IMG/VR virus record: IMGVR_UViG_3300045935_000034
Span: 1-59,478 of that record
Source: a virus
Direction: 5' to 3' (one strand)
Length of the DNA stretch: 59,478 nt
Part shown: piece after piece, positions 24,614 through 33,159 of the stretch
Layout of the letters: each line of letters begins with the position of its first letter
Numbering within the stretch: position 1 is the first letter of the stretch
Notes under the pieces: generated by a model
Seen by the model: the letters and a program-made list of their open reading frames with translations, nothing else
What the model was told of the DNA's origin: nothing
Databases searched by the model: none
Position numbers and translations under genes: made by a program

Positions 24614-25668
24614 CAGACACAGTCGTCGTCGTGCGCGAGCCGATCTCTGTCGTCGCCGTCGCGAGCCCCGGGCGGGGCCCTGCGGGCGTTGGTGGCCCAG
24701 CCGGACCCACCGGGCCCACCGGGGCGGCGTCGACCGTTCCCGGCCCGCCGGGAGCGGAGGGCGCTACTGGTCCCGCCGGTCCCGCAGGAGCCGCCGGAGC
24801 TGCGTCGAGCGTGCCCGGCCCAGTGGGGCCCGTCGGCCCCCCTGGAGCCGACTCGTTGATACCAGGCCCCATCGGTCCCATAGGGCCCGCTGGGGCCGAT
24901 TCAGTCGTGCCCGGTCCCGCTGGGCTTCCCGGCGCTGACTCAACTGTCCCTGGCCCCATAGGGCCTGCGGGCCCAGCAGGAGCCGACTCGACTGTCCCCG
25001 GTCCCGTGGGGCCAACCGGCGCGACCGGCGCAGCGTCCACAGTGCCCGGCCCTATAGGGCCGACCGGCGCGACCGGCGCGACCGGCGCAGCGTCGACCGT
25101 GCCGGGTCCCGTGGGTCCTGCCGGACCGACAGGACCCGCAGGGCCGACAGGTATGACAGGTGCTACCGGGGCAGCGTCCACCGTCGCGGGCCCCACCGGC
25201 CCGACCGGCGCGCCATCGACCGTTCCGGGCCCGATAGGGCCAGTAGGTCCCGCTGGGCCTACAGGGCCGACCGGCGCGACAGGTGCAACAGGTGCCACCG
25301 GTGCCACCGGTGCGGCGTCGACTGTGGCAGGCCCCACCGGCCCGACCGGCGCGGCGTCCACTGTCCCCGGACCAGTGGGGCCCGCAGGCCCAGCCGGACC
25401 GACAGGCCCCGCTGGGGCCGACTCCACCGTACCGGGCCCCACCGGCCCGACCGGGGCGGCTTCGACCGTGCCCGGACCGGCAGGCCCCACAGGCCCGACC
25501 GGGGCGGCATCGACTGTGCCCGGACCGGCAGGGCCCACGGGGCCGACTGGCGCGACCGGCGCGACTGGCGCGGCATCGACGGTTCCCGGGCCTACGGGGC
25601 TTACGGGCGCAACAGGTCCAGCCGGACCGAGCACGTACTTGCTGAGCGCGAAATGGGGGATTGACTGA
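24610..25668 (+). CDS. Collagen-like tail fibre protein
   Basis: 352 aa. After a 20-residue N-terminus ([17 protein letters not shown]) almost the whole protein is Gly-X-Y repeats ([18 protein letters not shown] units with interruptions ADSTVPGP), ending in a short non-collagen cap ([12 protein letters not shown]). It should form a trimeric triple helix projecting from the tail. The repetitive DNA makes an equally long open frame on the other strand, which is an artefact. Repeat number probably varies by slippage and recombination. Confidence 0.85.
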   Translation: MTDTVVVVREPISVVAVASPGRGPAGVGGPAGPTGPTGAASTVPGPPGAEGATGPAGPAGAAGAASSVPGPVGPVGPPGADSLIPGPIGPIGPAGADSVVPGPAGLPGADSTVPGPIGPAGPAGADSTVPGPVGPTGATGAASTVPGPIGPTGATGATGAASTVPGPVGPAGPTGPAGPTGMTGATGAASTVAGPTGPTGAPSTVPGPIGPVGPAGPTGPTGATGATGATGATGAASTVAGPTGPTGAASTVPGPVGPAGPAGPTGPAGADSTVPGPTGPTGAASTVPGPAGPTGPTGAASTVPGPAGPTGPTGATGATGAASTVPGPTGLTGATGPAGPSTYLLSAKWGID

Positions 25669-25669
25669 G

Positions 25670-25990
25670 ATGGCAGACGTAGCGAAGCGGTTGTGCGGCC
25701 CGGTATTGCTCACCGGCACCGTAGTCACCTACTACACGGTTCCCGCCGCCACGACGACCATTATTCGCAGCATTCACGTGAACAACGGCGGCGGCACGGC
25801 AAACACTCTCACGCTCGGAATCGGCGGGGTGACCATTGCCCTGTCGCTGTTCTATCAGTTTCCGTTGGGGGGCAACGGAGCCGTTGACTGGTCAGGTTTC
25901 CTGGTGATGAGCGCGGGCGAAACGCTGCAGGTTCTGGCGAACAACGTCAACGTGCTCTCGCTGACAGTAAGCGGGGTCGAGACCTCGTGA
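25670..25990 (+). CDS. Small beta-rich tail fibre / tip protein
   Basis: 106 aa from an ATG just after the collagen-like gene's stop. [76 protein letters not shown]: a compact beta-sandwich seen in several phage tip proteins. Likely a distal or adaptor component of the fibre complex. Stop overlaps the next ATG region. Confidence 0.6.
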   Translation: MADVAKRLCGPVLLTGTVVTYYTVPAATTTIIRSIHVNNGGGTANTLTLGIGGVTIALSLFYQFPLGGNGAVDWSGFLVMSAGETLQVLANNVNVLSLTVSGVETS

Positions 25991-26844
25991 CCATCATTCT
26001 GCGCGGTACGGACGCGGTGAACTCGGGCAAAGCCGCCGGGGCCTTGTCTCATGCGGAGGGCACGGGGCAGACCACTACCGGCGGGGCGCAGGCGCACGCC
26101 GAAGGGTCGGGCTCATCGGCGGGTGCGCAGGGGGCCCACGCGGAAGGCAGCTCCACCGCTACAGCATCCAACGCTCACGCTGAGGGGAGCGCCACGCAGG
26201 CCACCGGAAGCGGGGCACATTCGGAGGGCTCCGGCTCTGTCGCATCGGGAAACAACTCGCACGCCGAGGGAAGCTCGACCACCGCGTCGGGTTCCAGCGC
26301 GCACAGTGAAGGCGCGAACACCACCGCGTCGGGCACGAACTCCCACGCCGAGGGCGCGGGCGCCGTCGCGTCGCGGGTGGCGCAGCACGCGAAAGCCAGC
26401 AGCTTTTTCAACAGCTCCGGGGATACCCAGTACAGCAACTACGTCGCGATGTGCTTTACCACCGACGCGACTCCCACGCCGCTACTGAGTGGCAACAGTG
26501 GCCTAGTCAACACAAGCGGCACCAATACCAACGTGCTCACCCTCACTGTGAGTCGCGCCATGTACTTCCGCTTCGAATGCCTGGCCCGGCGGTACGACAC
26601 CATCGGCGAGTCGTCCGCGTGGACCATTGTCGGCGCGCTGGTTCGCGATGTGTCGGGCGTTCCCCGCTTCCTTGGCGCGCCAACGACAACCGTCTACGCC
26701 GACGCGGGCGCGGCGGCATGGACGCTGGTGCCCTCGATCGTGACCCTCGCCGGGCCGGTCTATTACCTCGCACTGACCGGAACCGGTGAGGCCGCGAAAT
26801 CGATCCGGTGGGCGGCAACCCTGCACACCACCGAATGCGGCTAG
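25987..26844 (+). CDS. HAEG-repeat fibre protein (YadA-head-like beta-roll)
   Basis: 285 aa. Residues about 20-135 contain seven or more 14-16-residue repeats with the signature (S/N)HAEG(S/T)xTxASG, as in the left-handed beta-rolls of YadA/Hep_Hag trimeric adhesin heads. After a short helix (VAQHAKASSFF) a C-terminal beta-rich domain follows (RAMYFRFECLARRYDTIGESSAWTIVGALVRDV). It probably forms a trimeric spike and may contact the cell surface. Confidence 0.7.
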   Translation: MTIILRGTDAVNSGKAAGALSHAEGTGQTTTGGAQAHAEGSGSSAGAQGAHAEGSSTATASNAHAEGSATQATGSGAHSEGSGSVASGNNSHAEGSSTTASGSSAHSEGANTTASGTNSHAEGAGAVASRVAQHAKASSFFNSSGDTQYSNYVAMCFTTDATPTPLLSGNSGLVNTSGTNTNVLTLTVSRAMYFRFECLARRYDTIGESSAWTIVGALVRDVSGVPRFLGAPTTTVYADAGAAAWTLVPSIVTLAGPVYYLALTGTGEAAKSIRWAATLHTTECG

Positions 26845-26874
26845 ACCCTCATACACAGTAAGGAAACAGTCGTC

Positions 26875-27192
26875 ATGGCTACGCTTCTCGACGCCGGAAA
26901 CTTCGCGCTGGATGCCAACGTCCGCCTACCGATGACCGCAGGTATCACGCAGGCGGCGGTGGCCATCATGAACGAAGACCCGGTCACGGTGCACCACGTG
27001 CCCCGGTGCTTGCTGGCCACGCAGGTGCTCCGCAACCCGATGTCGATGTGCGATTCCTTCGCCTGGGCCATATCCACCAACCCCACAGTGGTGGACAAGT
27101 GGACGGCGGCCGACTTCGCCGGGGCGATCGGGGATTTCCCCTACGTCATCTCGTCGGTCTGGGATGCGGTAGCCGGGGCAGCTACAGCGTAA
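26875..27192 (+). CDS. Unknown protein in the tail-fibre cluster
   Basis: 105 aa with a good ribosome site (AAGGAAA). MATLLDAGNFALDANVRLPMTAGITQAAVAIMNEDP, VLRNPMSMCDSFAWAISTNPTVVDKW, ending AVAGAATA. Largely helical with two Cys. No family is recognised; its position suggests a structural or chaperone role for fibres. Confidence 0.6.
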   Translation: MATLLDAGNFALDANVRLPMTAGITQAAVAIMNEDPVTVHHVPRCLLATQVLRNPMSMCDSFAWAISTNPTVVDKWTAADFAGAIGDFPYVISSVWDAVAGAATA

Positions 27193-27290
27193 ACAAAGCC
27201 CGCCCGGGGGCGCGGTCTGGCCGGCATAGAAGCGGCTCGTGAAATTTCCGCGCACCCCAACGTATCCCGACCCTGAGATAGGAGATCGTC

Positions 27291-30266
27291 GTGGCGCTTC
27301 CGTACGACTTTGACACTGTGCTCGTCACCGGCACTTACGTCCGGCCGGACGGCGTCGGCGCTACCGGCACGGTGACGTTTACCGCGAGCACCCGCCTGCG
27401 CTCGTCGGCTGCCCACACGTCGATCCTGCCCGGGGTCGTTGTCGCCACGCTCGACTCCGGCGGGTTCTTGTCGGTCCGGTTGCCGTGCACCAACGACCCC
27501 GATATCGCCCCGGCGGGCTGGTGGTGGGACGTGACCGAGCATTTCGGAACGGACGCGCCCTATATCAAGCGCTACGTCATGCTGTCGCCGATGGGTGACC
27601 CGATCGACTTGACCAACGTCGAGCCCGCGCTCCCGCCCACGGGGCCGCCCCCAGCGAATGGTTTGCTCACTGTGGTGGGCAAGATCCCGAACGCGGAGGG
27701 CGATATTCCCGTCAGTGTCAACGATCTGTCTGACGCGACGGTGACTGCGCCAGCGGTGGGGCAGTATCTCGGGTTCTCTGCCGGGGGCTGGGTCAACACG
27801 ACTTTGCCCGTCCCGCCGGTCCCGCTGATCACTGAGTTCAACGTCATGGCGTACGGCGCTGTCGGTAACGGCGTCGCCGACGACACAGCCGCGATCAACG
27901 CGACGATCACGGCGGCCGGTCCCTCGCGCGGCATCGTGTTTTTCCCTGCCGGTACATACCGCATCGCGACGTGGACGGGCACCCCGCACACGAGCGGGCA
28001 TCGCGCCATCACGCCTCTGCCCGGGATCACTCTCCGCGGAGCCTCGCGCGCGGCAAGCGTGATCAAGGTTGCGAACGGTGTCGGAGACTTCTTCACGATC
28101 GTCGGCCCGCCGACCCCGTCGACAGACCTCTCTGATCTCACAGTCGAAAATCTGACGTTCGATCAGAACATCACGAACAATATCGTCGTCTCGCCTGCGA
28201 CGATGGTCGCCGACTTGAACGACCGCGCGTGCGTGGTGGTCTACACGGGCAACCGCATCACGATCCGGTCGTGTCGTTTCACCAACATTGACGCGGTGTG
28301 GTGCACTGCGGTCAATGGTCCGAACAACACCGATGTCACTATCTCCGACAACTTGTATGACAGCTATGGGGTCTCCGGCGCGGCGCACGACTCGTCGGCT
28401 ATCTACACCCATGCCCTGCGCGCGCACATCGAAGACAACACTTTTGTGGGCACACGGTCGGGAAACGGTGCCCGGACAGCGATCGAGACGCATGGTGGCG
28501 GGCATGTCGTCACGGGAAACGACATCACGAATTTTCAGACCGGCATGAACATCACGGGGATTGCCAAGACTCAGGCCAACACGATCGGTACTCTGGTGGC
28601 GTGCAACAACATCAGAGGCGCAGACATCGGAATCCATCTGTGGTCGTGGGTGTACACGGGCGGTCCGACAGACTTCGGGCTGACTGACACCATCGTCGCG
28701 AGTAACACGATCGAGGTCGATTACGACGCCTGGTACGGCTCGGCGGGTCTGCATTCCGGTATCGCCATGGACCGCTCAAACGGCGTCGGCGTGAAGAATC
28801 TGTCCATCGTGGACAACATCATCAGGTTCTTGCCGTTCACCAACCCGAGTCAGGTCGGCGACTTCAGTGCGTCGGGCGTGCAGTACTACCGCTCCCCGGC
28901 GCTGACCGGGATCACTGACGAAAACATTGTCATCAGCCGCAACCTGATCACGGGCTCGCCGGGTGCCGGTATCTACATGCAGCCGAAGGCCGTCATCAAA
29001 GGCTTGCGTATCGAGGGCAACACGATCATTAATCCGGCGTTCGACGGCGGCGCCCTGTACAACTCGTCAAACCGCACGGGTATCAAGCTTTCCTCAACGC
29101 AAGACCGGCTCGACGACGTCCGGATAAACGGCAACACGATCATTGACGATCGGGCCACAGCAGTGCTCACAACGGGCATCGACATGCAGAACGTCGCGGT
29201 TCCCGTGACGAACGCCGAAGCGCTGGACAACGTGCTGCGCGTCGCCGACGCGACGGCGTCGATCCCCACGTTCCGGCCGTCAGGCACAGCGGGGACGGTG
29301 TTCTTCCTGCGTCAGCGCACGAACCGATATGTCGCGGTGACCGCGCCCACGGCGTACGGCTCGACGATCGTCGACTCTGCCGGTGGCGCGGTGTGGACGC
29401 AGACAGCAGTACCGAGCGGCGCGACCTGGTTGGCTGCTGCGTCCAGTTCGTCGACTCCGCCGAATGTGCAGTACTTCACAGCGTCGGGCACCTGGACGAA
29501 ACCCGCGCTCGCCAAAGCTGTGCACGTGTCGCTGATCGCAGGTGGCGCAGGTGGTGGATCCGGTCGGCGTGGCGCTGCGGGAAGTGTTCGCACGGGCGGC
29601 TCAGGCGGCGGCGGCGCGGGCATGAATGATCGTCTGTTCGACGCAGCCGACTTGCCCGCGACAGTCGTCGTGACGCTCGGCGCGGGCGGCGCGGGCGGCG
29701 CGGCTGTCACCGTCGACTCGACGAGCGGGAATCCCGGCATCGCGGGCGGGCCGACATTCTTCACAGCCTTCGCGCTCTGCGCGAACGGCGGGGCGGGCGT
29801 CGCGGGCAGCACCGCTGCCGCAGCAGGTGGCACGAGCGGCACGGCCAGCGCGCCGGGTGGCGCTGGCGGCGCCTCGTCGGCTACCGGTGGCGTGGGCACG
29901 GGAGCATCTCCCGCGTCAGGCGCGGCCGGTGGTGGTGCGGGAGGCGGAATTTCGGTGACCGACGTGGCCGGCAATGGTGGTCCTGGCTCGTATTCGTTGT
30001 CGGGCAACAGTTTCGCGATGGCTGGCGCCGCTGGCGTGGTCGACACGACCGCGCCGACGAGTGGTGTAGCCGCCACGGTGAAGGGCACTGCGTCGGCCGG
30101 TCCCGGCGGCGGGGCGGGCTCGATCACGACCGCAGCGCAGGCCGGTGCCGCCGGAGTCAGTTACGGCGCAGGCGGCGGCGGGGGCGGCGCGTCGCTCAAT
30201 GGCTTCGCGTCGGGCGCAGGCGGCGCGGGCAGCGCAGGATCTGCGCTGATCGTCACGTTCTTCTGA
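27291..30266 (+). CDS. Tail spike with pectate-lyase-like beta-helix and Gly-rich tip
   Basis: 991 aa from a GTG. N-terminal ~170 residues resemble a tail-attachment module. Residues about 185-650 form a right-handed beta-helix starting with FNVMAYGAVGNGVADDTAAINATITA (Pectate_lyase_3 type) and containing many N-x-I and G-N-x-I turns. After residue ~720, WTKPALAKAVHVSLIAGGAG opens a C-terminal Gly-rich glue-like domain (GGSGGGGAG). Likely a host-polysaccharide-binding or -degrading spike with a Gly-rich tip like that of T-even type adhesins. Confidence 0.85.
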   Translation: MALPYDFDTVLVTGTYVRPDGVGATGTVTFTASTRLRSSAAHTSILPGVVVATLDSGGFLSVRLPCTNDPDIAPAGWWWDVTEHFGTDAPYIKRYVMLSPMGDPIDLTNVEPALPPTGPPPANGLLTVVGKIPNAEGDIPVSVNDLSDATVTAPAVGQYLGFSAGGWVNTTLPVPPVPLITEFNVMAYGAVGNGVADDTAAINATITAAGPSRGIVFFPAGTYRIATWTGTPHTSGHRAITPLPGITLRGASRAASVIKVANGVGDFFTIVGPPTPSTDLSDLTVENLTFDQNITNNIVVSPATMVADLNDRACVVVYTGNRITIRSCRFTNIDAVWCTAVNGPNNTDVTISDNLYDSYGVSGAAHDSSAIYTHALRAHIEDNTFVGTRSGNGARTAIETHGGGHVVTGNDITNFQTGMNITGIAKTQANTIGTLVACNNIRGADIGIHLWSWVYTGGPTDFGLTDTIVASNTIEVDYDAWYGSAGLHSGIAMDRSNGVGVKNLSIVDNIIRFLPFTNPSQVGDFSASGVQYYRSPALTGITDENIVISRNLITGSPGAGIYMQPKAVIKGLRIEGNTIINPAFDGGALYNSSNRTGIKLSSTQDRLDDVRINGNTIIDDRATAVLTTGIDMQNVAVPVTNAEALDNVLRVADATASIPTFRPSGTAGTVFFLRQRTNRYVAVTAPTAYGSTIVDSAGGAVWTQTAVPSGATWLAAASSSSTPPNVQYFTASGTWTKPALAKAVHVSLIAGGAGGGSGRRGAAGSVRTGGSGGGGAGMNDRLFDAADLPATVVVTLGAGGAGGAAVTVDSTSGNPGIAGGPTFFTAFALCANGGAGVAGSTAAAAGGTSGTASAPGGAGGASSATGGVGTGASPASGAAGGGAGGGISVTDVAGNGGPGSYSLSGNSFAMAGAAGVVDTTAPTSGVAATVKGTASAGPGGGAGSITTAAQAGAAGVSYGAGGGGGGASLNGFASGAGGAGSAGSALIVTFF

Positions 30267-30277
30267 GCCGAGTCGTG

Positions 30278-30336
30278 CCAGCGGGCTGTGTGCAGGTGCC
30301 AGCTCAGCGTCACTGGCCGGCACGAGCACTCCGCAG
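30278..30336 (+). repeat. About 59-bp dispersed repeat, type 2, copy 1
   Basis: CCAGCGGGCTGTGT, three or four variable bases, GGTGCCAGCTCAGCGTCACT, then GGCCGGCAC, 7 variable bases and CCGCAG. It matches 33054-33113 nearly base for base and shares the CGTCACTGGCCGGCAC half with the type 1 repeats. It can pair GTGCC with GGCAC or GCCAG with CTGGC. Confidence 0.85.
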
Positions 30337-30619
30337 TGGAGTGCACATTCGGTTCTGCTGGCCCAACCTCGACACCGAGGCTTGTGCACGCGCCCCGGGG
30401 GCTCGCACGCTGTATGTGGTGACGAGTTCCCCGCGGCTTTCGGTCGCTCCCCTCCCAACACCCCTCAGGTCGGGGGCGACCGGATTCCATCAGGGGCTCG
30501 TCACAGGGCACTGGGATGCTGCCCAGTGTCGTCGTGTCAACCCAGCTCGCCCACGCGCCCAGGGGCGTACCCAGCCGGGCGCACGGCATGACGGGTCGTG
30601 AACCCCGACCATGACCCGA
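30337..30619. other. Non-coding gap after the tail spike
   Basis: No supported gene. Open frames on both strands here lack ribosome sites and family resemblance. Apart from the repeat at its left and the terminator at its right I see only a short inverted element (CTCCGCAGTGGAG, 30329-30341). The stretch could hold the untranslated tail of the late transcript. Confidence 0.4.
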
Positions 30620-30656
30620 AAAGAGCCCCCGCACCGTCATGGTGCGGGGGCTCTTT
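30620..30656. terminator. Bidirectional intrinsic terminator
   Basis: Perfect 16-bp stem AAAGAGCCCCCGCACC (30620-30635) and GGTGCGGGGGCTCTTT (30641-30656), loop GTCAT. It separates the rightward virion operon from the leftward block ending at 30668. Confidence 0.95.
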
Positions 30657-30667
30657 GCTGTGCGCGG

Positions 30668-31123
30668 CTACAGGCTCGCGTGCCACTCCTGCGCGCCCTC
30701 AGCAGTCATGAGATAGCCGGACGCGTCGCCGCTCGCCCCGCACGTGACACAGCCGAACTCGTCGCCCGCGAGCGCGACGCGGTGCACGTCGCTCCCGACA
30801 GCGATCACGACGACCTCAGCCCGCGTGGGCGGCACCGGGAAGTGATAGCCGCTCGTGCCCTCAGGGTCGACAATGCCGACATGCAACACGTCTCCCTGGC
30901 TGTCGACGTACAGAGCTTCCCCGCACACGGTGCACGCGCCCAGCACGCGCGTGAGCACGGCGGGGACGGGCAGCGTCGCAGTGAACACCTGGTAGTCGAC
31001 GCCTGCGTCAAGGGCGCTCTGAGCTTCGCCGAGCGTGAACCACGCGCACGCCGAGCGACGCGCGTCCTCGGCGTCAGCGCCCACCCAGAACAGCGTGACG
31101 GTGGCGGCGGGGTCGGCGTTCAT
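30668..31123 (-). CDS. Unknown protein with two CxxC zinc motifs
   Basis: 151 aa, the last gene of a leftward chain. FWVGADAEDARRSACAWFTLGEAQSALD at the start, then CTVCGEALYV near residue 64 and CVTCGASG near 125, which together could bind one zinc. Its start overlaps the stop of the upstream gene by 4 bp. No function can be assigned. It lies within the interval bracketed by the type 2 repeats. Confidence 0.65.
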   Translation of the reverse strand: MNADPAATVTLFWVGADAEDARRSACAWFTLGEAQSALDAGVDYQVFTATLPVPAVLTRVLGACTVCGEALYVDSQGDVLHVGIVDPEGTSGYHFPVPPTRAEVVVIAVGSDVHRVALAGDEFGCVTCGASGDASGYLMTAEGAQEWHASL

Positions 31124-31503
31124 CGGTACATCACCTGGCCGAACGCGGCGACCTGCAGAACCTGGTCGGCAATCACGAGCAGCAACTCCGAAGGCATTTC
31201 ACTGTTGAACCTCACAGCGTCCGCTCCGCGCTTCCCGATGTCGACGCAACGGCGACGCGTCACGACCAGCGTCCCGGTCTGCCTGAGTGGAGCCCAGGAG
31301 ATACGCCGGATAGCTTTCACGACCTGCTCATGTGTGACGGTGAACCTCTCGCCCTGCTGCTCGACATCGACGAAAGAGAACGTCCACGAGTCAGGCGTCT
31401 GGCTGAGTTCGGGCGTCCCGTACGTGCGGTAGCGCAGCAAGCCGGAGCCGAACAGGAAATTACTCGCCTCTGCGCTGGTCAGCGTCAGTTTCGCGCTGCT
31501 CAT
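31120..31503 (-). CDS. Unknown small protein
   Basis: 127 aa from the ATG at 31503, which overlaps the upstream stop (ATGA); an in-frame start 24 bp further upstream is less likely. Alpha/beta character: LTLTSAEASNFLFGSGLLRYR, TFSFVDVEQQGERFTVTHEQVVKAIRRISW, ELLLVIADQVLQVAAFG. No family recognised. It is translationally coupled to the RHH-domain gene. Confidence 0.65.
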   Translation of the reverse strand: MSSAKLTLTSAEASNFLFGSGLLRYRTYGTPELSQTPDSWTFSFVDVEQQGERFTVTHEQVVKAIRRISWAPLRQTGTLVVTRRRCVDIGKRGADAVRFNSEMPSELLLVIADQVLQVAAFGQVMYR

Positions 31504-31862
31504 AGCTGCGCCCGGAGTTCGTTGCACAGATCGTCGAGCAGCTCGCGCGTCACGCTCACCGTGACGACCGACTCGCCGTCCTGGAATTCAATGTCGACGG
31601 CGTCATCGGAGCCGGTCACGGCGAACCCCCTGGCGTTGTCCATGTGTACTGACGTGCGCATGATGCTCCCCTTCGATGCGGTCGGTGTCTGGCTATCGGC
31701 GTGCTCAGCGTCGAGCGCGATGCGGACGAGCCTTCGCAGCGCCTCAGGCTGCTTCACTTCATGAGCTGCGGCCCAGTCGTCGACTTCGGACTGAACGTCG
31801 CACGCGAACGTGACTCGTGGTCCGATGCGGGGACGTCCCGCTCCCCGTGCGAGCACGCTCAC
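31500..31862 (-). CDS. Ribbon-helix-helix-like DNA-binding protein
   Basis: 120 aa from a GTG overlapping the previous stop (GTGA); the longer frame overlaps a real gene. The N-terminus GRPRIGPRVTFACDVQSEVDDWAAAHEVKQPEALRRLVRIALD matches the usual RHH layout: a basic GRP lead, one beta-strand that reads the major groove, then two helices. The C-terminal half (FQDGESVVTVSVTRELLDDLCNEL) is a separate small domain. Likely a repressor acting on its own cassette. Confidence 0.65.
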   Translation of the reverse strand: MSVLARGAGRPRIGPRVTFACDVQSEVDDWAAAHEVKQPEALRRLVRIALDAEHADSQTPTASKGSIMRTSVHMDNARGFAVTGSDDAVDIEFQDGESVVTVSVTRELLDDLCNELRAQL

Positions 31863-32359
31863 GACGACTGCCCGCGCATCGTGTATTGCGGTGCCGGATA
31901 ACCGTTCGAGACTTTGCCGCAGTCCTCGCATTTGAGCATGGGGTGCAGGCCGCTGGGAATCCGCGCGCTGACGAAGTCGACCGAGCCGAGGCAGAACGGG
32001 CACGCGTAGTTCTCCTGGGACAGCATGTGCTCAAAGCCGAAAATCGGAATGACATCAGGCTCGGCCGGGCCGAGGTCGAACAGCAGGCGCAGCGCGGAGC
32101 CGAAGAATGTCGGCGAGATGTCGAGCGCGTGCGCCGGGGTGATCTGGTCGGCGAGCCCGCGCGCTTGCGCCTCGCAGTACAGGCGGGCGTGCTCGCGGCT
32201 CTGCATGTCGCGGTCATGGTCACTGAGCGTGCGCTCCTGCATGAATACCGTGGAGAGTCGGAGAATGTCGAGCAGCTCGGGCGTAGAGAGCGACTCGCGC
32301 TCAGACGACCACGGATCGTCTGCGATGTGGAAATACGTACCGTCTGACACGTCAGACAT
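31859..32359 (-). CDS. Unknown protein with C-terminal zinc ribbon
   Basis: 166 aa. Helical N-terminal two thirds (PELLDILRLSTVFMQERTLSDHDRDMQSREHARLYCEAQARGL), then CPFCLGSVDF (near 121) and CEDCGK (near 147), a four-Cys zinc ribbon. Upstream gene is 80 bp away, so an internal promoter or leader may exist at 32360-32438, where GGAGCC precedes the ATG. Function unknown. Confidence 0.65.
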   Translation of the reverse strand: MSDVSDGTYFHIADDPWSSERESLSTPELLDILRLSTVFMQERTLSDHDRDMQSREHARLYCEAQARGLADQITPAHALDISPTFFGSALRLLFDLGPAEPDVIPIFGFEHMLSQENYACPFCLGSVDFVSARIPSGLHPMLKCEDCGKVSNGYPAPQYTMRGQSS

Positions 32360-32438
32360 GGCGGGCTCCTTGATGCGTAAGGGAAAGGGTCGGTGTGAAG
32401 CCCGCGCGCCCCGTCGAGCAGGGCGCGCGGGCTCGTGC

Positions 32439-32678
32439 TCAGCGGGTCTCGCTCCAATTGACGACGGCGAAGCTCCCGTGCGCTGTCACTGTCGCGAGGT
32501 CTCCCAGCCACCCGCCCAGATACGCTGCGACTGCATCGACGTCGCAGAGCTGAATCATGGTCTGGTAAGCGTTGTGGCTAGCTGGTGTGCTCACGACTCG
32601 GCCGGAGTATCCGGCGTCTGTCAGTGCTCGTCGAACGAGACGTGTGCGTTCGGCTGCGGTTTTGCGAAGCGTTTCCAT
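32439..32678 (-). CDS. Unknown small protein
   Basis: 79 aa, METLRKTAAERTRLVRRALTDAGYSGRVVSTPASHNAYQTMIQLCDVDAVAAYLGGWL. A basic N-terminal helix and a mixed alpha/beta remainder. It lies 15 bp downstream of its neighbour in the same leftward unit. No recognised domain. Confidence 0.6.
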   Translation of the reverse strand: METLRKTAAERTRLVRRALTDAGYSGRVVSTPASHNAYQTMIQLCDVDAVAAYLGGWLGDLATVTAHGSFAVVNWSETR

Positions 32679-32693
32679 GAGATGCCCTCGCGC

Positions 32694-32924
32694 TCAGCGG
32701 GTCAGGAAGTGGTCGTAAATCTCGGCCCAATCGGCGTCGCGCAGCTCTGCAGTGGTCAGCTCTGACTTGTCGCTGAGGTAGCTCGTTGCGGCGACGCGGT
32801 ACGCCTCGATGTTGTCGACGGGGAACATTTCGCCGACGAGGTGCCCGCGCTTCCCCTCAGGCTCGGTGAACAGCGCCTCGAATACGAGGCGGGTCGCTGT
32901 GCTCGTGCTGCCGAATTCGGTCAT
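32694..32924 (-). CDS. Unknown small protein, first gene of the repeat-bracketed cassette
   Basis: 76 aa from the ATG at 32924, preceded by GAGGGAGAAA; the frame is open further upstream but unsupported. MTEFGSTSTATRLVFEALFTEPEGKRG, EMFPVDNIEAYRVAATSYLSDKSELTTAELRDADWAEIYDHFLTR. Acidic, helical. Upstream (32925-33053) is AT-rich for this genome and likely holds the cassette promoter. Confidence 0.6.
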   Translation of the reverse strand: MTEFGSTSTATRLVFEALFTEPEGKRGHLVGEMFPVDNIEAYRVAATSYLSDKSELTTAELRDADWAEIYDHFLTR

Positions 32925-33053
32925 CGGTTTTCTCCCTCGTGGGCGGGTCGTTGAATACGCCCAGAAAGGTACGGCCGAAAGGGCCGGGACCGGCAAATAA
33001 ATGTGTCGAATATTATCGGGCTGGTATGGAAATCCGCGGAATAGCACCGTAAT
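32925..33053 (-). promoter_or_regulatory. AT-rich upstream region of the leftward cassette
   Basis: Contains the most AT-rich run of this part of the genome (about 32990-33020: CGGCAAATAAATGTG, TCGAATATTATC). Such tracts are typical Lsr2-type targets and promoter regions in high-GC hosts. No single -35/-10 pair stands out on the minus strand, so the promoter is inferred from position and composition only. Confidence 0.35.
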
Positions 33054-33113
33054 CCAGCGGGCTGTGTATTCGGTGCCAGCTCAGCGTCACTGGCCGGCAC
33101 AGACCGACCGCAG
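33054..33113 (+). repeat. About 60-bp dispersed repeat, type 2, copy 2
   Basis: Direct repeat of 30278-30336, starting CCAGCGGGCTGTGTATTCGG and ending with TGGCCGGCAC at 33091-33100, 7 variable bases and CCGCAG. The pair brackets six leftward genes (30668-32924) with their terminator. Confidence 0.85.
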
Positions 33114-33159
33114 GTGCTCGCGCGCGCGAGCGGTTTCGGTGTGCGCGTGGGGTGATGCC

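Noticed and set aside
24540-25634. A 364-residue open frame on the minus strand rich in VGPVAPVGP repeats.
   Set aside because: It is the antisense of the collagen-like GXY repeats; repeated GC-rich codons keep the opposite strand open. No ribosome site, wrong orientation for the operon.
24680-25640. Possible CRISPR array suggested by short regular repeats.
   Set aside because: The repeats encode G-X-Y triplets in frame with no unique spacers of constant length.
27141-28754. A 537-residue minus-strand frame.
   Set aside because: Antisense to the pectate-lyase-like spike; Arg/Asp-rich low-information translation with no start signal.
29312-30127. A 271-residue proline/alanine-rich minus-strand frame.
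   Set aside because: Antisense of the Gly-rich C-terminus of the tail spike; compositional shadow.
30275-30601. A 108-residue plus-strand frame after the tail spike, with VPAQRHWPA also seen near 33070.
   Set aside because: The shared peptide comes from the dispersed DNA repeat being read in frame; there is no ribosome site or family resemblance.
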